A DNA stretch of 64,000 nucleotides from Vigna angularis (GCF_016808095.1 NC_068973.1:15992501-16056500), one strand, 5' to 3'; positions 34,824 through 47,519 are shown, numbered from the stretch's first letter. Numbers and translations: made by a program. The notes: generated by a model from the letters alone, not told the origin.

Positions 34824-36300
34824 TCCAACATACTTGATATATTCAAGGTGACACCGACCTTCACTATTACGTGTCACTTATATTGTCACATTATTATCTT
34901 CTAAACAATGTTAATATTAATTTACTAGAAAGAATCACTATTTTGAACCAATAGGTTATGAACATGCACATATAGACTAAGACACCACTTACAATCCAAA
35001 ATCTTAAGACAATAGGTTTGTGGGTCATTCTACTTATATACTATTCATCTTATTCATTTAAACCCAACATGGGACTTCCAACTCACCTTGAGTTTCTAAT
35101 AATCTTTCCCTCAAGTTTGAGTATCACTACATTAAAACATTAAAACACCTCTCACTCATGCACAAGTATATTAGTGTTAACCATTCCTTTGTACTGTCGT
35201 TCTATAATTGGACACACTTTCTTGAAATGAAAGACTTTCGATACAATGAATTATTAACTTTAAAGATCTTTCACCTACTTTATACTATGACACCACTTAC
35301 AACCAAAAACCTTAAGATAATATATTTATAGGTTCTTCTACTTGTAAACTAGTTGTCTTACTCGTTTTTACCAATGTAGAACTTCCAACTCACCCTGAGT
35401 TGCTAACACATACAACTAAATATAAATTATACATGCATGCATCTCATCATCTTCATCGAAAAATCACCACACACATTTCATCACCTCAATTACATGCATA
35501 AATATATTGTCAATAACATTGTCACCATCAAGTATATGTAGTTTAAGCAAATTTCTTTCACTTAATCTCTCTCACCTCCATAAACTAAAAAAAAGACTTC
35601 ATCGCTTTAGAGGTCTCAATAATTATATAACTCTTGATGAAATAATTGGTTTTACTTTTTACTCATTTCAACTACTCATCTAATGCTTGAGAAATACTAC
35701 TTGTTGTATCACCCAACAAGTTCCATAATCACTAATTTCATTGTCTCATTTAATCAACACTTGAACGACACATTGGCATACAATTGTAGGGTTTCACACA
35801 TTACAAAATCTCATGCATCACCATCATCCATCTATTCCTAAATGACCTTTTATCGTTTAAGTGTCACTCACTTAAGAGGAAAGAAAATTGTGTTAACATC
35901 TCTCTTACTTAAGACACAAACCATTGCTTGAGTTGTGTGCTCGATTAGCTTCTTTGCTAATTCTTTATTGATATCGAGCTATGCATAAAATGATAACTCA
36001 TCACCTGAATAATAATTCATTACTTAAGCCATATCAACACATAAAATATTTACACAAAAAAACATGTCTAATTTATCTAATACATTGAATACAAAACACT
36101 CATTTATTCTTACAATCATATCGTAATTCACCATCAAAATTAACATGTTCAATTTATCAACCTTAAGATACAATTGTGCACAATTTATTTCAATCATAAT
36201 AATTATTACATTCTTTACCGTATCTAAATAGAAACCAAAATAATTAGATGTTACAATTGACTTACTTTGAAGATAACAAAAAGATATTTAATTTTTTTTA
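34824..36300. repeat. Degenerate duplicated non-coding sequence
   Basis: The segment near 34980-35095 (GACACCACTTACAATCCAAA ... GACTTCCAACTCACCTTGAG) is partly repeated at 35287-35405 (GACACCACTTACAACCAAAA ... AACTTCCAACTCACCCTGAG), about 310 bp further on. No coding sequence was seen. It looks like old retrotransposon-derived DNA. Confidence 0.5.
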
Positions 36301-38440
36301 TATCTTCTAGAATTCAAACAAGTTTTTAGTATCAAGTGTCAAACTTTACACTAAAACATTTTATGTTAGAAAAAGACTTTATGCTTTCTTTGTATAAAAA
36401 GGATAAATTCAAGAGGATAAAAAAAGAATGAAAAGTGATGTTATTTGAATTGAGGTGAAAATGCTGAAAATGAGTGAAAAGTTTACATTTGATTTGATTT
36501 GTGTGATAAAATATAATTTTTTTTTCTATATTAATATATTTAAAGAATAATTTTTACAAATATGAATTTAAATTAAAATAAATTTTAAATTAAATAAAAT
36601 TTATTATGAATTTTTTTGTAAATAAAAAAATATTAAAATAAACTAATTTATGAAATATTAAAATTAAATGAATCAATTTTATTTTAGATATTGTTTAGTA
36701 TTTTTTATTATAATATAAAATAATATTAGTAAAATATTAAAAGTGAAATCATAACAAATTATAAATGTGTATAATTTATACTATTATGTATACTATGTAA
36801 ATTTAAATATTAATGAAACCTAAGTGATTTCTTATAAAAAAAATTATCTTTTTAAATATTTTATTAATATTTAGGCTCACAATTAAAAAGCATAATTGAT
36901 TATATAAGATTTTTTACAAATTTGTTCATCTTATTATGAATAGTTTTTTTTTACTTAAAAGTGATAATGTTTTTCGTACTTTTTATAAATAATTCTTGTA
37001 TCTTAAGTTTAACATATAAGGAGAATGATTTTCAATTATATAGGTATTTTACACTACAACATGCAATATATATGATGAAGAAAAAACATGTATTTATCCA
37101 ACATACACTACAGTTTCTAACGAAATACAAAATATTATAACAAGAAAATGAATAGTTAATGTTTCAATATATTGATAATTAAGTGATTATTTTATGTATT
37201 TAGCTAAAGAAAGAATCTATTATCAACTTTAATCCCATATTTTTCTTCAATTTAGTATGGGAGAAAATTATTAAATAAATAAGATTTGTCCTTCATAGAA
37301 AAATTCATTGAATTTTCATTACTAGCACATGCAACATTATGACATGGCCACCTGCGTGTATAAGTATTTGTCATACATAGTGAGTACGTAAGTATTAATT
37401 ATGCTCAATGGGGATACAAAACTTTTTGTCTAATTTCAGGGTTTTTTATATTATCGGAATTACTTTAATTATATATACATTCTGGTTCGATTTTAATACA
37501 ATAAATTAATATATGTTTAATGAAACATCATTGGTGGATAATATAATATTAAAATATATTTGAAAGGTTATTCTATGCGTGGAGCAAACGTGATCACCAT
37601 AAAACAAGAACAAATGTACTAAAATCCATTTCTCTTTGCAGTCCAAGGATTCAATAATTGAGACAATGTGACCTACATTATTCAAATTATTTCACTGTTA
37701 TTTTCCTCCAAAAGTGATTTTCTGTAAATTTATCCAGTTTTATTTTTAATAATATGAATAAAGGATTATCAAAATTCATAAAAAACTTCTTACATTTAAA
37801 AAAATATAGAAAGTTCTCAATATCATCATATTTCTTTTTCTTAAAGAATAACATATTGCAAATTTTAGTTTTTTCTTTCTCTCAACTACTTTATTATTTA
37901 AACTGACTATAAAATTTGAAATTATTAAAACCTTTATTTGAAAAACAAATGAATACTTAATTTATTATTGTTTTTACAAAGATGAGATCCGTGCAGGGAC
38001 CCAGGGGACAAGGAAAATTTGATCTTGAGATGAGAGATAGAAATGAATAATGGAAGAGGTGGTCCAAGAGGATGGGTTTCTTTGTTTATGCCAAATAAAT
38101 ACTAAATGTAAAGCATATAAATATAAATTACAAAATTTATTTCTTGATTTATTTATAAATAATTAAGTTGTAATTTATTTAAGGATATGTTGTAAGGAAG
38201 ATGGATTGTGTTTTATTGAAATAAAAAAGAGATCTCTATATAGAAAGAAAAAAAAAGAGTTGAAGTGTTGGATTAGGAGTGTAAGGAAAATTTGGTAGTC
38301 TGACAGAGCATTTAATTAAAGGATTTAAATATGGTGGAATTTGGTGAAGTTGTTACTTGCATTCCATACTTGGACGTCTTCAAATGTTTCCCATGGGTAC
38401 ACATTTTTCCATCTTCACGCCGAGATATTGGAAGAGGAGA
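36301..38440. other. AT-rich intergenic region upstream of the ARF gene
   Basis: No ORF with a recognised domain was found. Composition is strongly AT-rich until about 37980, after which it becomes more mixed, perhaps marking the distal promoter of the ARF gene. Confidence 0.4.
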
Positions 38441-38449
38441 TATTAAGAC

Positions 38450-38477
38450 GATATGTGATATGTGATATGTGATATGT
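38450..38477. repeat. 7-bp tandem repeat (GATATGT)4
   Basis: Four exact GATATGT units lie in the region upstream of the ARF gene. Confidence 0.9.
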
Positions 38478-38779
38478 GAATTAAATAAATAAAAAAAATT
38501 AAAGGAAAAGTAGTTAAGATGCGCAGTGTGTGAGTGTGGGATGCAAATGCAAATGCTGTTTGCTTGCATCCAATTCAATTCCAATCGACTCCGTCCATCT
38601 ATGCATCCATCCATCAAACGCTGCCCGTTAATAGCACGACAAGGTCATTTCCCAATAAAAACAGAACAACTTTCCATCGACCGTCACGACACACGCCGTT
38701 ACATGCCAATCCAATCCCCTTTCGACACCACGTTAACGCCGTCTATGCCCTTCTCTGTCCCCAGCCGCCTTTATTTATG

Positions 38780-39181
38780 GATCCTCTTTACCCCCTATGC
38801 TCGGTCAGGGGCCCCACACTTACTGCTAAATGCCGGTTTCCTCCACGCAGATTGGTTAAGGGATTGACCGTGGTTGAAATCATTGCACGCTGTTTTGACC
38901 ACTCTGGTTAAGTCTCACCCCCACATCCCAAAAGCCACACACAACACAACATACTCTTCTTCGTCATCATCTTCTTCTTCTTCTTGGTCGGAGCAACAAG
39001 ATTTTGGAATTTCGCCTGCAGTAACCGCTCACGTGTTTGTTCACTCCACTTCTCTTACCTCTCAGCTTCGAGGTTAAATTATTGAGTGAATTTGAGTTTA
39101 TCTGTGTTTCTTCCTGCGAAGGCGTTGTACGATTACGCCAGGACTGTTGCGGATGAGAGATCTGTGGTGAGGTCTGTGGAA
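38780..39181 (+). promoter_or_regulatory. ARF gene proximal promoter and 5' leader
   Basis: The region becomes GC-balanced and holds a pyrimidine-rich (CTT)n tract at about 38952-38983, common in plant leaders. No unambiguous TATA box was found (TTTATTTATGG at 38769 is the best candidate). The transcription start cannot be fixed from sequence; the leader probably covers most of 38900-39181. Confidence 0.45.
39153..39170 (+). CDS. Five-codon upstream ORF in the ARF leader
   Basis: ATG AGA GAT CTG TGG TGA lies in a different frame from the main ORF and stops 11 nt before its ATG. If the leader includes it, scanning ribosomes would meet this ATG first and the main ORF would depend on leaky scanning or reinitiation. 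ARF mRNAs in plants are known to be controlled by uORFs; whether this one acts is an inference. Confidence 0.5.
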   Translation: MRDLW

Positions 39182-42100
39182 ATGGCATCATCCGAGGTGA
39201 CGATGAAGGGAAATTGCTTGAACCATAACGACGGCGGAGCTGTGGAGGCTCAGGCGCCGGCCACGGCCAAAGGTAGGAAGGCAGCTCCGAACGTGGCGTA
39301 GGTTGGTTCCTTCTGTGGAGTGAAAGTTGTAATCTTTTTCTTTTTGTTTTTTTTAGACGCAGAAGCTGCACTTTTCAGGGAACTGTGGCACGCGTGTGCC
39401 GGTCCTCTCGTGACCGTGCCGCGCGAAGGAGAGCGCGTGTTTTATTTTCCTCAGGGACATATCGAGCAGGTAATTCAATTAACTAATTAGTTAATTAGCT
39501 CATTCTTTTCTCGAACTCCTCTTGGTTTGTTTATGTTTGACAATATGGTTTCCCTTTTGGAGTCATGGCTCAGATTTGAGACGAGCTTCGCTTGTTGCCT
39601 TTTTGGGAGTAAAATTGTGGCGGTGTTGGTGGATTGGAGTGAGATGGGTTTGGTTTTGGTTTTGTTTTAGTTCTTTTGAGAGTTGTGTTTATATTTTGTT
39701 TGGGTGTGAAATAGGTTGAGGCGTCGACGAATCAGGTGGCGGACCAGCACATGCCGGTTTACGATCTCCCACCCAAGATCCTTTGTCGGGTCATCAACGT
39801 GCAGCTGAAGGTAGTGTTTTTCGATCTGTGACACTTCTTCGCTATTAAACATTCCCATGCTTTCGAACAAAGCAATCCTAATAAAAGATAATGGTTTTTC
39901 AGGCCGAGCCCGACACGGATGAGGTGTTCGCTCAGGTCACCTTGCTTCCGGAGCCAAATGTGAGTTTCCTCTTCTCAATATCGTGTCTTTGATAGAGAGT
40001 GAGTAATTGGGTGAGAATGTTGTGCTAATGATTTTTTTTTTTTGGTGGGGATGCTAGCAAAATGAGAATGACGTGGAGAAAGAACCGCCACTGCCCCCGC
40101 CACCGCGGTTTCACGTTCATTCTTTCTGTAAAACCCTGACAGCGTCCGATACCAGTACCCATGGTGGGTTTTCCGTGCTGAGACGGCATGCTGATGAATG
40201 CCTTCCCCCTCTGGTTTGGTTTCTTGCCCTTTTTTCTCCTCCTCCTCGTACTTGGTTCAAGCGTGTCCTTACATGGCTGACTGACGTTGGATGAGTGGCG
40301 TGTTTATTGACAGGATATGTCGAAGCAGCCACCCACTCAGGAATTGGCAGCTAAGGATCTTCATGGAAACGAATGGCGATTTAAACACATCTTTCGGGGT
40401 AATAACTCTCTCATCGTTCGCTGCCCTCCCGGACTCTCAAGTAGTTCCTTTGTTGTCATATTCTATTGTCTCTATCGATTGTTACTAATGGGTCCGGTGA
40501 ATTTCAGGTCAGCCCCGTAGACACTTGCTTCAGAGTGGTTGGAGTGTTTTTGTTAGCTCCAAAAGGCTTGTCGCTGGGGATGCGTTTATATTTCTTAGGT
40601 TTGTTCTATCCTGAATTAGGGTTTCAGATTGCTCTGGTTATTTTACTCTGGAAAGGAACTAATTCGGGGATTTTGCAGAGGTGAAAACGGGGAACTTCGA
40701 GTTGGTGTCAGGCGAGCAATGAGACAACAGGGTAATGTTCCATCCTCAGTGATCTCAAGTCATAGCATGCATCTTGGGGTCCTTGCAACTGCTTGGCATG
40801 CCATCTTGACGGGGACAATGTTCACTGTGTATTACAAGCCTAGGTTTGTAAATTATTCCTAAAATTATGTTGAAACTGATATCATGGTGGTTTTAGTCTG
40901 ACCCCCTGGCACCTGTGGGCCGACGGCATGTTGAGGGTTTGTTTAATTGATTCATTTCCGACACAGCACTTACAATAATTGCACTAACAATATCATTATT
41001 TTGCAGGACTAGTCCCGCTGAATTTATTGTTCCGTATGATCAATATATGGAGTCTCTCAAAAACAGTTATAGCATCGGGATGCGGTTCAAAATGAGATTT
41101 GAAGGTGAAGAGGCTCCAGAGCAGAGGTATGAGCGATTGGTGTTGTTTTGATCTCTGATTTATTGTCGTCGAATATACTGATTTTTTTCTTACCTCTCGT
41201 AATATCAAATATTCAATTCCAATCGAAGAAATCCCTTGATTCTGGAAAATGAACGATGAATTGATTAATCTTAATCATCGAGAGATACAAATATTATTTA
41301 TACATGAGATCCAATAGATACATCAATGTTATTTATACATCAGATTTGTAACTAATTAACAGCTGCAGCTATTAACTAACATCAGTAATTCTGTATTATA
41401 ATGACAATAACTCTCACTTTTATATAATCCTAATACTTGACAAGGCTTGTTAAAATTGTAGGTTTACTGGTACAATTGTTGGAATTGAAGATTCTGATCC
41501 CAAGAGGTGGAGAGAATCCAAATGGAGATGCCTCAAGGTTGTATCACCAGTCCTTTTGCTACATTTTGTCTTACTAAAAACTAGGCTTGGTATAACCCTG
41601 TTACTCTTGTTCAGGTGAGATGGGATGAAACATCTAACACCCCTCGTCCTGAGAGAGTTTCCCCTTGGAAAATAGAGCCTGCACTTGCGCCTCCGGCTCT
41701 AAATCCTCTTTCAATGCCCAGGCCTAAAAGGCCTCGGTCTAATGCAGTTCCTTCTTCCCCAGATTCTTCTGTCCTTACTCGAGAAGGTATGATTATTTGA
41801 CTCTTTTACAAGAAAGCTCTCTTCAATTGTAAACAGAAAATGTGGTTGAGTCCTGATATGTTTTTGGTGATTAGCAGCATCATCTAAAGTAAGCGTCGAC
41901 CCTTCACCGGCAAATGGGTTTCCAAGGGTCTTGCAAGGTCAAGAATTCTCGACCTTGAGAGGCAATTTGGGTGAAAGCAATGACTCTGATGCTGCTGAGA
42001 AATCTGTTGTTTGGCCGCCTGCCGCTTTAGATGATGAAAAGATTGATGCTTCTACGTCAAGGAGGTACGGGACGGAGAGCTGGATGTCAATGGGGAGGAA

Positions 42101-43365
42101 CGAGCCAACATATTCTGATCTTCTTTCAAGTTTTGGGGCCGGTGGGGATCTTTCTCATTCATCCTTGATGGATCAAATCAGCCCGGTAGTTTATCCCACT
42201 AGAAAGCAATCGTCAGATCATGAAGGCAAACTTCACATGCCTCAGCCGTGGCCTGTAATGCCCTCTAGTCTTTCATTGAATATATTGGACTCCAATACGA
42301 AAGTTCCTGCACATGGTGGTGATCCAACTTACCAAGCACGAGTGAATTTGAGGTACAGTGCATTTGGTGAATACCCTTCACTGCATCATAAAGTAGAACA
42401 CTCACATGGAAAATTGATGCCACCCCCACCTGCACCCCTAAATCAATATCAGACTCCTTGTTCAAGAGAAGTTATGTCAAAACCAGTGTCAACAAAAACA
42501 TTTGAGGCTGTGAAGTCAAAAAATGGTGACTGTAAGCTATTTGGCTTCTCACTTATCAGTGGCCCTGTTGTACCAGAGCCTTCTGTATCGCAAAGAAATG
42601 TCAACGAACCCACTGGTCAGATGCATCTTACGCCACACCAACAAAGAACATCCGAAAATGATGAGAAGTCAGACCACTCAAAGGGCTCAAAAACTGGTGA
42701 TGATCTAATTGTTGATGACCATGATAGACCATTACAGACTTCTCAGCTACATGTGAAAGATGGTCAAGCTAAACCCCACAGTAGTTCCGCTAGGAGTTGC
42801 ACTAAAGTAAGATTCTTTACAGTTTGAATAAAAAATGAGAGCTAGAAATCGGGGATAATTAATCTCGTGCTATTTGTTTTAGGTTCACAAGAAGGGCATT
42901 GCACTCGGTAGGTCAGTGGACCTTACGAAGTACACTGGCTATGATGAATTAGTGACTGAATTGGATCAGCTGTTTGAATTTGAGGGAGAGTTATTGTCAA
43001 CTAAAAAGGATTGGCTTATTGTCTATACTGATAACGAGGGTGATATGATGCTTGTAGGCGATGATCCATGGCAGTAAGGATCTGTATTTCATTATAAATG
43101 CTTGGTTAACTTATTATTTAAATGTTTCACTTTTCCTTGAGAGTGGGTCAGAATTTATATTATCCTATATTTTGGATTCAGGGAATTTTGTGCCATGGTT
43201 CGCAAAATTTACATCTACCCTAAGGAGGAGATCCAGAAAATGAGCCCGGGTACCTTGAGCTCAAAAAATGAGGAGAACCTGTCGGGTAGTGAAGGTGCAG
43301 ATGCGAAAGATGTTAAACGTCTGCCGCTTCAAAAGTTCAATTATGAATATTGCCTTGACGCGTGA
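39182..43365 (+). CDS. ARF2: Auxin response factor 2-like repressor (14 coding exons)
   Basis: Exons by eye: 39182-39272, 39357-39469, 39715-39810, 39903-39959, 40058-40213, 40314-40398, 40508-40598, 40679-40843, 41007-41126, 41462-41537, 41615-41786, 41878-42806, 42883-43073, 43182-43365; all GT-AG and in phase, giving 841 aa (Arabidopsis ARF2 is 859). The nuclear product binds auxin-response elements. A B3 DNA-binding domain spans about residues 142-244 ([33 protein letters not shown]), then the ARF dimerisation region to about 347 ([32 protein letters not shown]), a basic PRPKRPRSN stretch, a Ser/Pro-rich middle region without Gln-rich runs (repressor type) including KLFGFSL, and a C-terminal PB1 domain (718-800; [29 protein letters not shown]) for ARF/Aux-IAA pairing. 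The start is the first ATG in frame ([14 protein letters not shown]). ARF2 restrains growth and promotes senescence in Arabidopsis. Confidence 0.95.
41872..41878 (+). other. NAGNAG tandem splice acceptor at ARF exon 12
   Basis: The acceptor reads TTAGCAG just before CATCATCT, so splicing may occur after the first or second AG, keeping the frame and adding or omitting one Ala. The annotated exon start (41878) uses the second AG, giving EASSKV. Confidence 0.6.
41924..41945 (+). promoter_or_regulatory. tasiR-ARF (TAS3) target site in the ARF2 mRNA
   Basis: AAGGGTCTTGCAAGGTCAAG plus AA, coding RVLQGQE, is almost fully complementary to TAS3-derived tasiR-ARF small RNAs, whose known targets are ARF2, ARF3 and ARF4. 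It lies 46 nt into exon 12, downstream of the ARF dimerisation region. Cleavage in this species is inferred from family knowledge. Confidence 0.85.
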
Positions 43366-43396
43366 TGATTAGTAGATTGAGTTTCGCAGCTTTCAG

Positions 43397-43555
43397 GTTA
43401 ATTTCTGCCTCCCATCCCAGTTAACATTGGATTCAATGATATTAGATGTCCAGATCAAAATTGGCCCACGTAATTGTTACCATCCATAAATTTTTTCAAT
43501 CTAGTTTACTTTGTGGAATTTCACGGTGTAATGTTTTATTCTCTTGTCCACAGAT
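43397..43555 (+). other. Probable 3'UTR intron of the ARF gene
   Basis: GCTTTCAG followed by GTTAATTTCTGCC gives a donor at 43397, and TTGTCCACAG before ATTCCGGGC gives an acceptor near 43555. Its donor is about 31 nt after the stop codon, closer than the 50-55 nt that usually triggers decay. The polyadenylation site is likely between 43880 and 44010, without a perfect AATAAA. Confidence 0.5.
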
Positions 43556-44010
43556 TCCGGGCTGGAGAGTATGAGATTGTCATGAAGCCATCCATCCAGA
43601 TGGAGAACATAACAAGACGAATTATAATGGAGGCTGACTGCTTGAAATTATATATATATATAGATGGTATGGCGCGGCATGATAGAGTATCCGTCCAATT
43701 TTTGAAATCCCGGAATTAGTAGTATATTGTCTGCCCAGTTATACGAGCCCTTAGGATGTAATCAATTGTGTTTTGAGCGAGGTGATATCCACCTTGCCTT
43801 TTTAGACCAATCCCACTTGTAGTAGTAGTTGTTGTACATAGTTGTTTCTCTCCCATCCTCTGAACAACAACCCGTTAATGTAATGAAATTTTATACAAAG
43901 GGCGCTCTTATGGTTGCTATCCACTTTATTTCATTTTACTTTTTATTCTTATCAATCATAGTTTGTGAGATGGAAATTCTTGATATTCCACTCTGCATCG
44001 TGTACAATTA

Positions 44011-44803
44011 ATTCCTTTTTACAATTGTTTGGTCACTGAGGTGAAACGAATTATGTATTGTTTGTATATACATAATTAGAGAGTGGCTACGAGAAGAAAC
44101 CGTCTTCTAGGATGCACAATCGTCAAGGTCAATTAGCTTTTTCCTCTAACAGTAGGTCAATTACTGTCTTGAAAAGTCCATATAACTAATGGGAATTATT
44201 TCCAGGGTCAGTGCATTAGCAACCATATTAGACTCACGGATTTCATTTCATCGTGGTCTAGTGGATAGTCAATCGAAGCCTTTTAATTTTGCCAATTTTG
44301 ACGTCGATGCACGATTCTCTTTCCTTTAGTTTCTCCACTACTTTTTTGGTTTTAAAAGGAAAGATATGATGAAAAGATATAATAAATGTGTGATGACCAT
44401 GCTTAATCGGGCGGAAGAAGCACAAAAAAGAAAGCTGCTTTAAAGTTTTGTCCCTTGTTGAAAACCGTATAAAGAGCACAATAGGTTGGACAAAATATAA
44501 ATTCGAACCACATGGTCTAAAGGCGCTTCAGAAATGTCACTGAACTAATTGAACTCAGTCTCATCTACTTTGGGTTGGACACGAACATGCGAAAAAGTAC
44601 GAGGCAGTAACTGCCGCTGCGGGGGTAAAATTCATGTGAAAATTTTTTCTACCTCAACTTAAAACCATAGCTAGCTAGTATCGTACACTTGAATTTTGGA
44701 CATTACAAAGTAAAAACTTGCCATTCATTCAAAGTAAAAACTGATTAACTTGCCAAATTGACAGAGAAATGGCAGTCACTAGTTTGTTTCATGCCAAAAC
44801 TAG
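44011..44803. other. Intergenic region between convergent ARF2 and ICE1-like genes
   Basis: The interval must contain both 3' ends or their close flanks. No ORF with a domain was seen. A short GTGGTCTAGTGGATAGT string at 44251 resembles a tRNA A box but no tRNA follows. Confidence 0.5.
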
Positions 44804-47154
44804 TTACATCATGCCACTGTAGCCAGCTGAATCCAAGAGAACTGCTTTGATCTGCTCCGGATGGACATCCTGACCTTCTTTGCATTGCTGAAAGAGAGGG
44901 TTCGGTAGCCTTTAGACAACATCAATCACTTTAATAGAATTCATAACTTTTTATATAAATAATTCTATTTACTAAGCAAAAAACTATTACTGCCTTTTAT
45001 GTTTTTAAGTCAATAAATGTATCTATGTTTCCTTTACTACTTTATTCGTATAGCATTAAGAAGAATATCTGGATAACAAAGCTCTTTGAATTACCATTTA
45101 TTTGAGCAGTTGCTGTAACCTTAATGACAACTATAGAGCAAATATTGTTCTTAAGATGCAGAAACTACAATATCATTCCAACACCGAAGCCATCGTTAAT
45201 GGGTGTGGAAATATCACAAGCATTTTATAATGGATCTCGACAGTTAACATGGTAGGTTACCTTATCATAAATTGAAGTTTAGGGTATTTCCAAATAAAAG
45301 AAATACAAAGTATCAGTTTGTTTACTCGTCATTGTAGCATGGATATTTATTAAAAGTTCATAACAGGAATTGACCTTAAATGATGAACTAAAATTCTTAC
45401 CTCGGCTCGAAAAATGTCCATAGCAAATCCATTGAAGCAGCTAATAACAGCCTGCTGAATGTCTAATCCAAGGTTATCCATAGCCCTCATGGTTGAGAGC
45501 AACAGACCAGGCTTGCGGGCACAAAACATGTGGATGTTAACAGCCCTTCCTTCGCGTAGCCGAACCTCAACCTATGTATAATCGAAACACTGAATTAAGC
45601 AAAGCTTCTATAAAACCATACTAACAGCAATCAAAATGCTCCACCCACTTAACAAGCAAAACTTCCCTTCCACGTTATTATAACATAGAGAATAAAATTC
45701 TTGCTATATCTATAGTATATGAATAAAAAGGGAAGTTGAAGCATGGAGAAGAAAGAAGATTACCCTAGCAGGTTGAGCATTGGGGCTTGGTAATGAGCTG
45801 GGGCACAATTCTTCTTTGATACGACTGGGCAGTGTGGGAGGAGTAGGCGTCAAAGGATGGAAATTGGAGGAAGGAGTGAGGGAAGAACCAGGTGGTGTAG
45901 ACTCCAACTCGTTATGAAGATCATTGATCCTTTGCAGAAGCTCCTTAAGATACTCTATTGCATCCCCAAGAATTGAAGCCCTGTCCATCTATCAAAGCAA
46001 CACAATGTCATAGAGTAGAACCCACAGATCCATCCCAAACCAAAAATCAAAAACAATTAACATTCACTAAGCTCAAAAGCAACTACAACTGAAAATTTCA
46101 CAAAGGGTTAGAGACAAGAACCGAAACTTACTTTGCTAATCTTAGGAACAACGGACCTAAGCATGTAGAGTCTATCATTGAGCTTCTTCCTGCGCCGTCG
46201 TTCTGCCATCAAATTCTTAGCAGGCATTCCCTTTTTCTTCCCTTTCTGATCCAACCCAGTGACACTGCTGTTCGCATTGGAACTGTTCCCACCGTTCTTA
46301 GCACTACCCTCATCCACCCTACCACTGTTGTTATTAATCTCAGTCAAATCATCGGAATCATAGTTCAACCCAGACCCATCAAAACTCACATCCTCCACCA
46401 CCTCCTCCCTCTCCTTCCTCTTCTTCTCACTCCCTTCACCGGCAGACATGTTCTTCCTGAGCGCCGCCCTCTTCTGAAAGAGCGTGGGTGGCGCCCCGGA
46501 GGGGGGCAGGGACTCCAGGGGCCGCAGAATCTTGGAGCGCTGGTGAAACAGAGGCTTGGAGGACCCGTCTTCGAGGCTGTGGAAGCCGGCGAAGGCGGTG
46601 GCGGTGGCGGTCTGAGAAGGCGTGTCGGAGGGGAAATGGGCGGAGGGAAGAAGCGGGAAGGATGAGGAAGCTTGAGGGTCAAGAAAGGGGATGTCGAAGG
46701 GGTTGAGGAGGGACGATAGAGTGGGGGGTTTGGGAGGGAGGAAGTAGTGGAGGTGGGAGGAGGAAGGGTCGAGGTTGGTAAAGACGGAGGAGGAGGGGGA
46801 GCAGGAGGAAGAGGAGTCGACGGCGGGGAGGAGGAGGTTGTCGGAGTCGGGGAAGGTGGGGGAGAAGGTCATGTCTTGGTGGTGGTGGCTGTTATGGTGG
46901 TGGTGGTGATTACTGATGTACCATTCGTCGTCCAGCTCCAGCATGGGCTTGAAGGCGCAGAGAGAAGCTAAATCGTCGCGGGTAGTGTTGTTTTCTACGA
47001 AAGCAGCTGCTGATGATGCTGTTGTTGGCTTTGTTGTGGGCGTTGTGTCGGTGACGATGATGGTGTTGGTGGGCTTGTTTCTTGGCCAAGAAGCAGAGTT
47101 GTTGTCGTCTTCACGTTCCTCCATCCATCCAACGGTGTTCATTCTGGACATCAT
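44804..47154 (-). CDS. ICE1: ICE1/SCREAM-type bHLH transcription factor (4 exons)
   Basis: Exons on the minus strand: 47154-46132, 45988-45764, 45571-45401, 44887-44804, all GT-AG, giving 500 aa (Arabidopsis ICE1 is 494). The nuclear factor activates CBF cold-response genes and pairs with SPEECHLESS, MUTE and FAMA in stomatal development. The N-terminus has Thr/Ser-rich and poly-His tracts (83-93); a conserved [10 protein letters not shown] motif is at 225-234. The bHLH covers about 314-362 ([40 protein letters not shown]), split by intron 1 between the helices. RIKEEL holds K399 in a SUMO consensus and PSSLPSPN puts S409 ten residues on, matching Arabidopsis K393 and the OST1 site S403. A C-terminal ACT-like domain spans 417-500. 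The start is the first ATG, MMSRMN. Confidence 0.95.
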
Positions 47155-47500
47155 GGGTGGTTTTATGGTTGAGGAGGAAGGTTGTTGTTGGCGTTTGCGA
47201 GAGAAAAATGAGGTGAGAAAGAAGCAGAGGGAGTGTTAAAGGAAGAGAGTGGAGAAAAAAAGGAAGAGGTTGCAGAAGGAAAAGGGCATTGGAGAGAGAG
47301 ATTGCGATAGCTCGCTTAAGAGAAAGAACGTTACATTCAGCAGAAGAAGCTCTGCGAACAAATCATCACATATACGTTAACCCTCTTTTTCTCCTCTTTC
47401 TCTTTCTCTTTCTCCTTCTCTTCTGCACCTTCTCCACGTGGAAACCAACTCCAGCTCTCTCTCTCTCTCTCACTCTTTCCTCCTATTATTTATATACATT
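47155..47500 (-). promoter_or_regulatory. Leader and core promoter of the ICE1-like gene
   Basis: A TATA box, TATATAAAT on the minus strand, lies at 47496-47488, about 335 bp upstream of the ATG. Just downstream is a GA-rich tract (minus strand of the (CT)n run 47455-47472), typical of plant core promoters and leaders. Several out-of-frame short frames occur in the leader but none was judged significant. Confidence 0.6.
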
Positions 47501-47519
47501 AATCTTACTTACCAATTTT

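Noticed and set aside
44248..44275. tRNA-like A box (GTGGTCTAGTGGATAGT)
   Set aside because: No B box on the same strand at the right distance and no cloverleaf could be drawn.
46386..47239. Plus-strand frames (Gly/Val- and Arg-rich) and a shifted minus frame over ICE1 exon 1
   Set aside because: They are mirror or shifted readings of the Ser/Pro/His-rich coding exon and have no domain.
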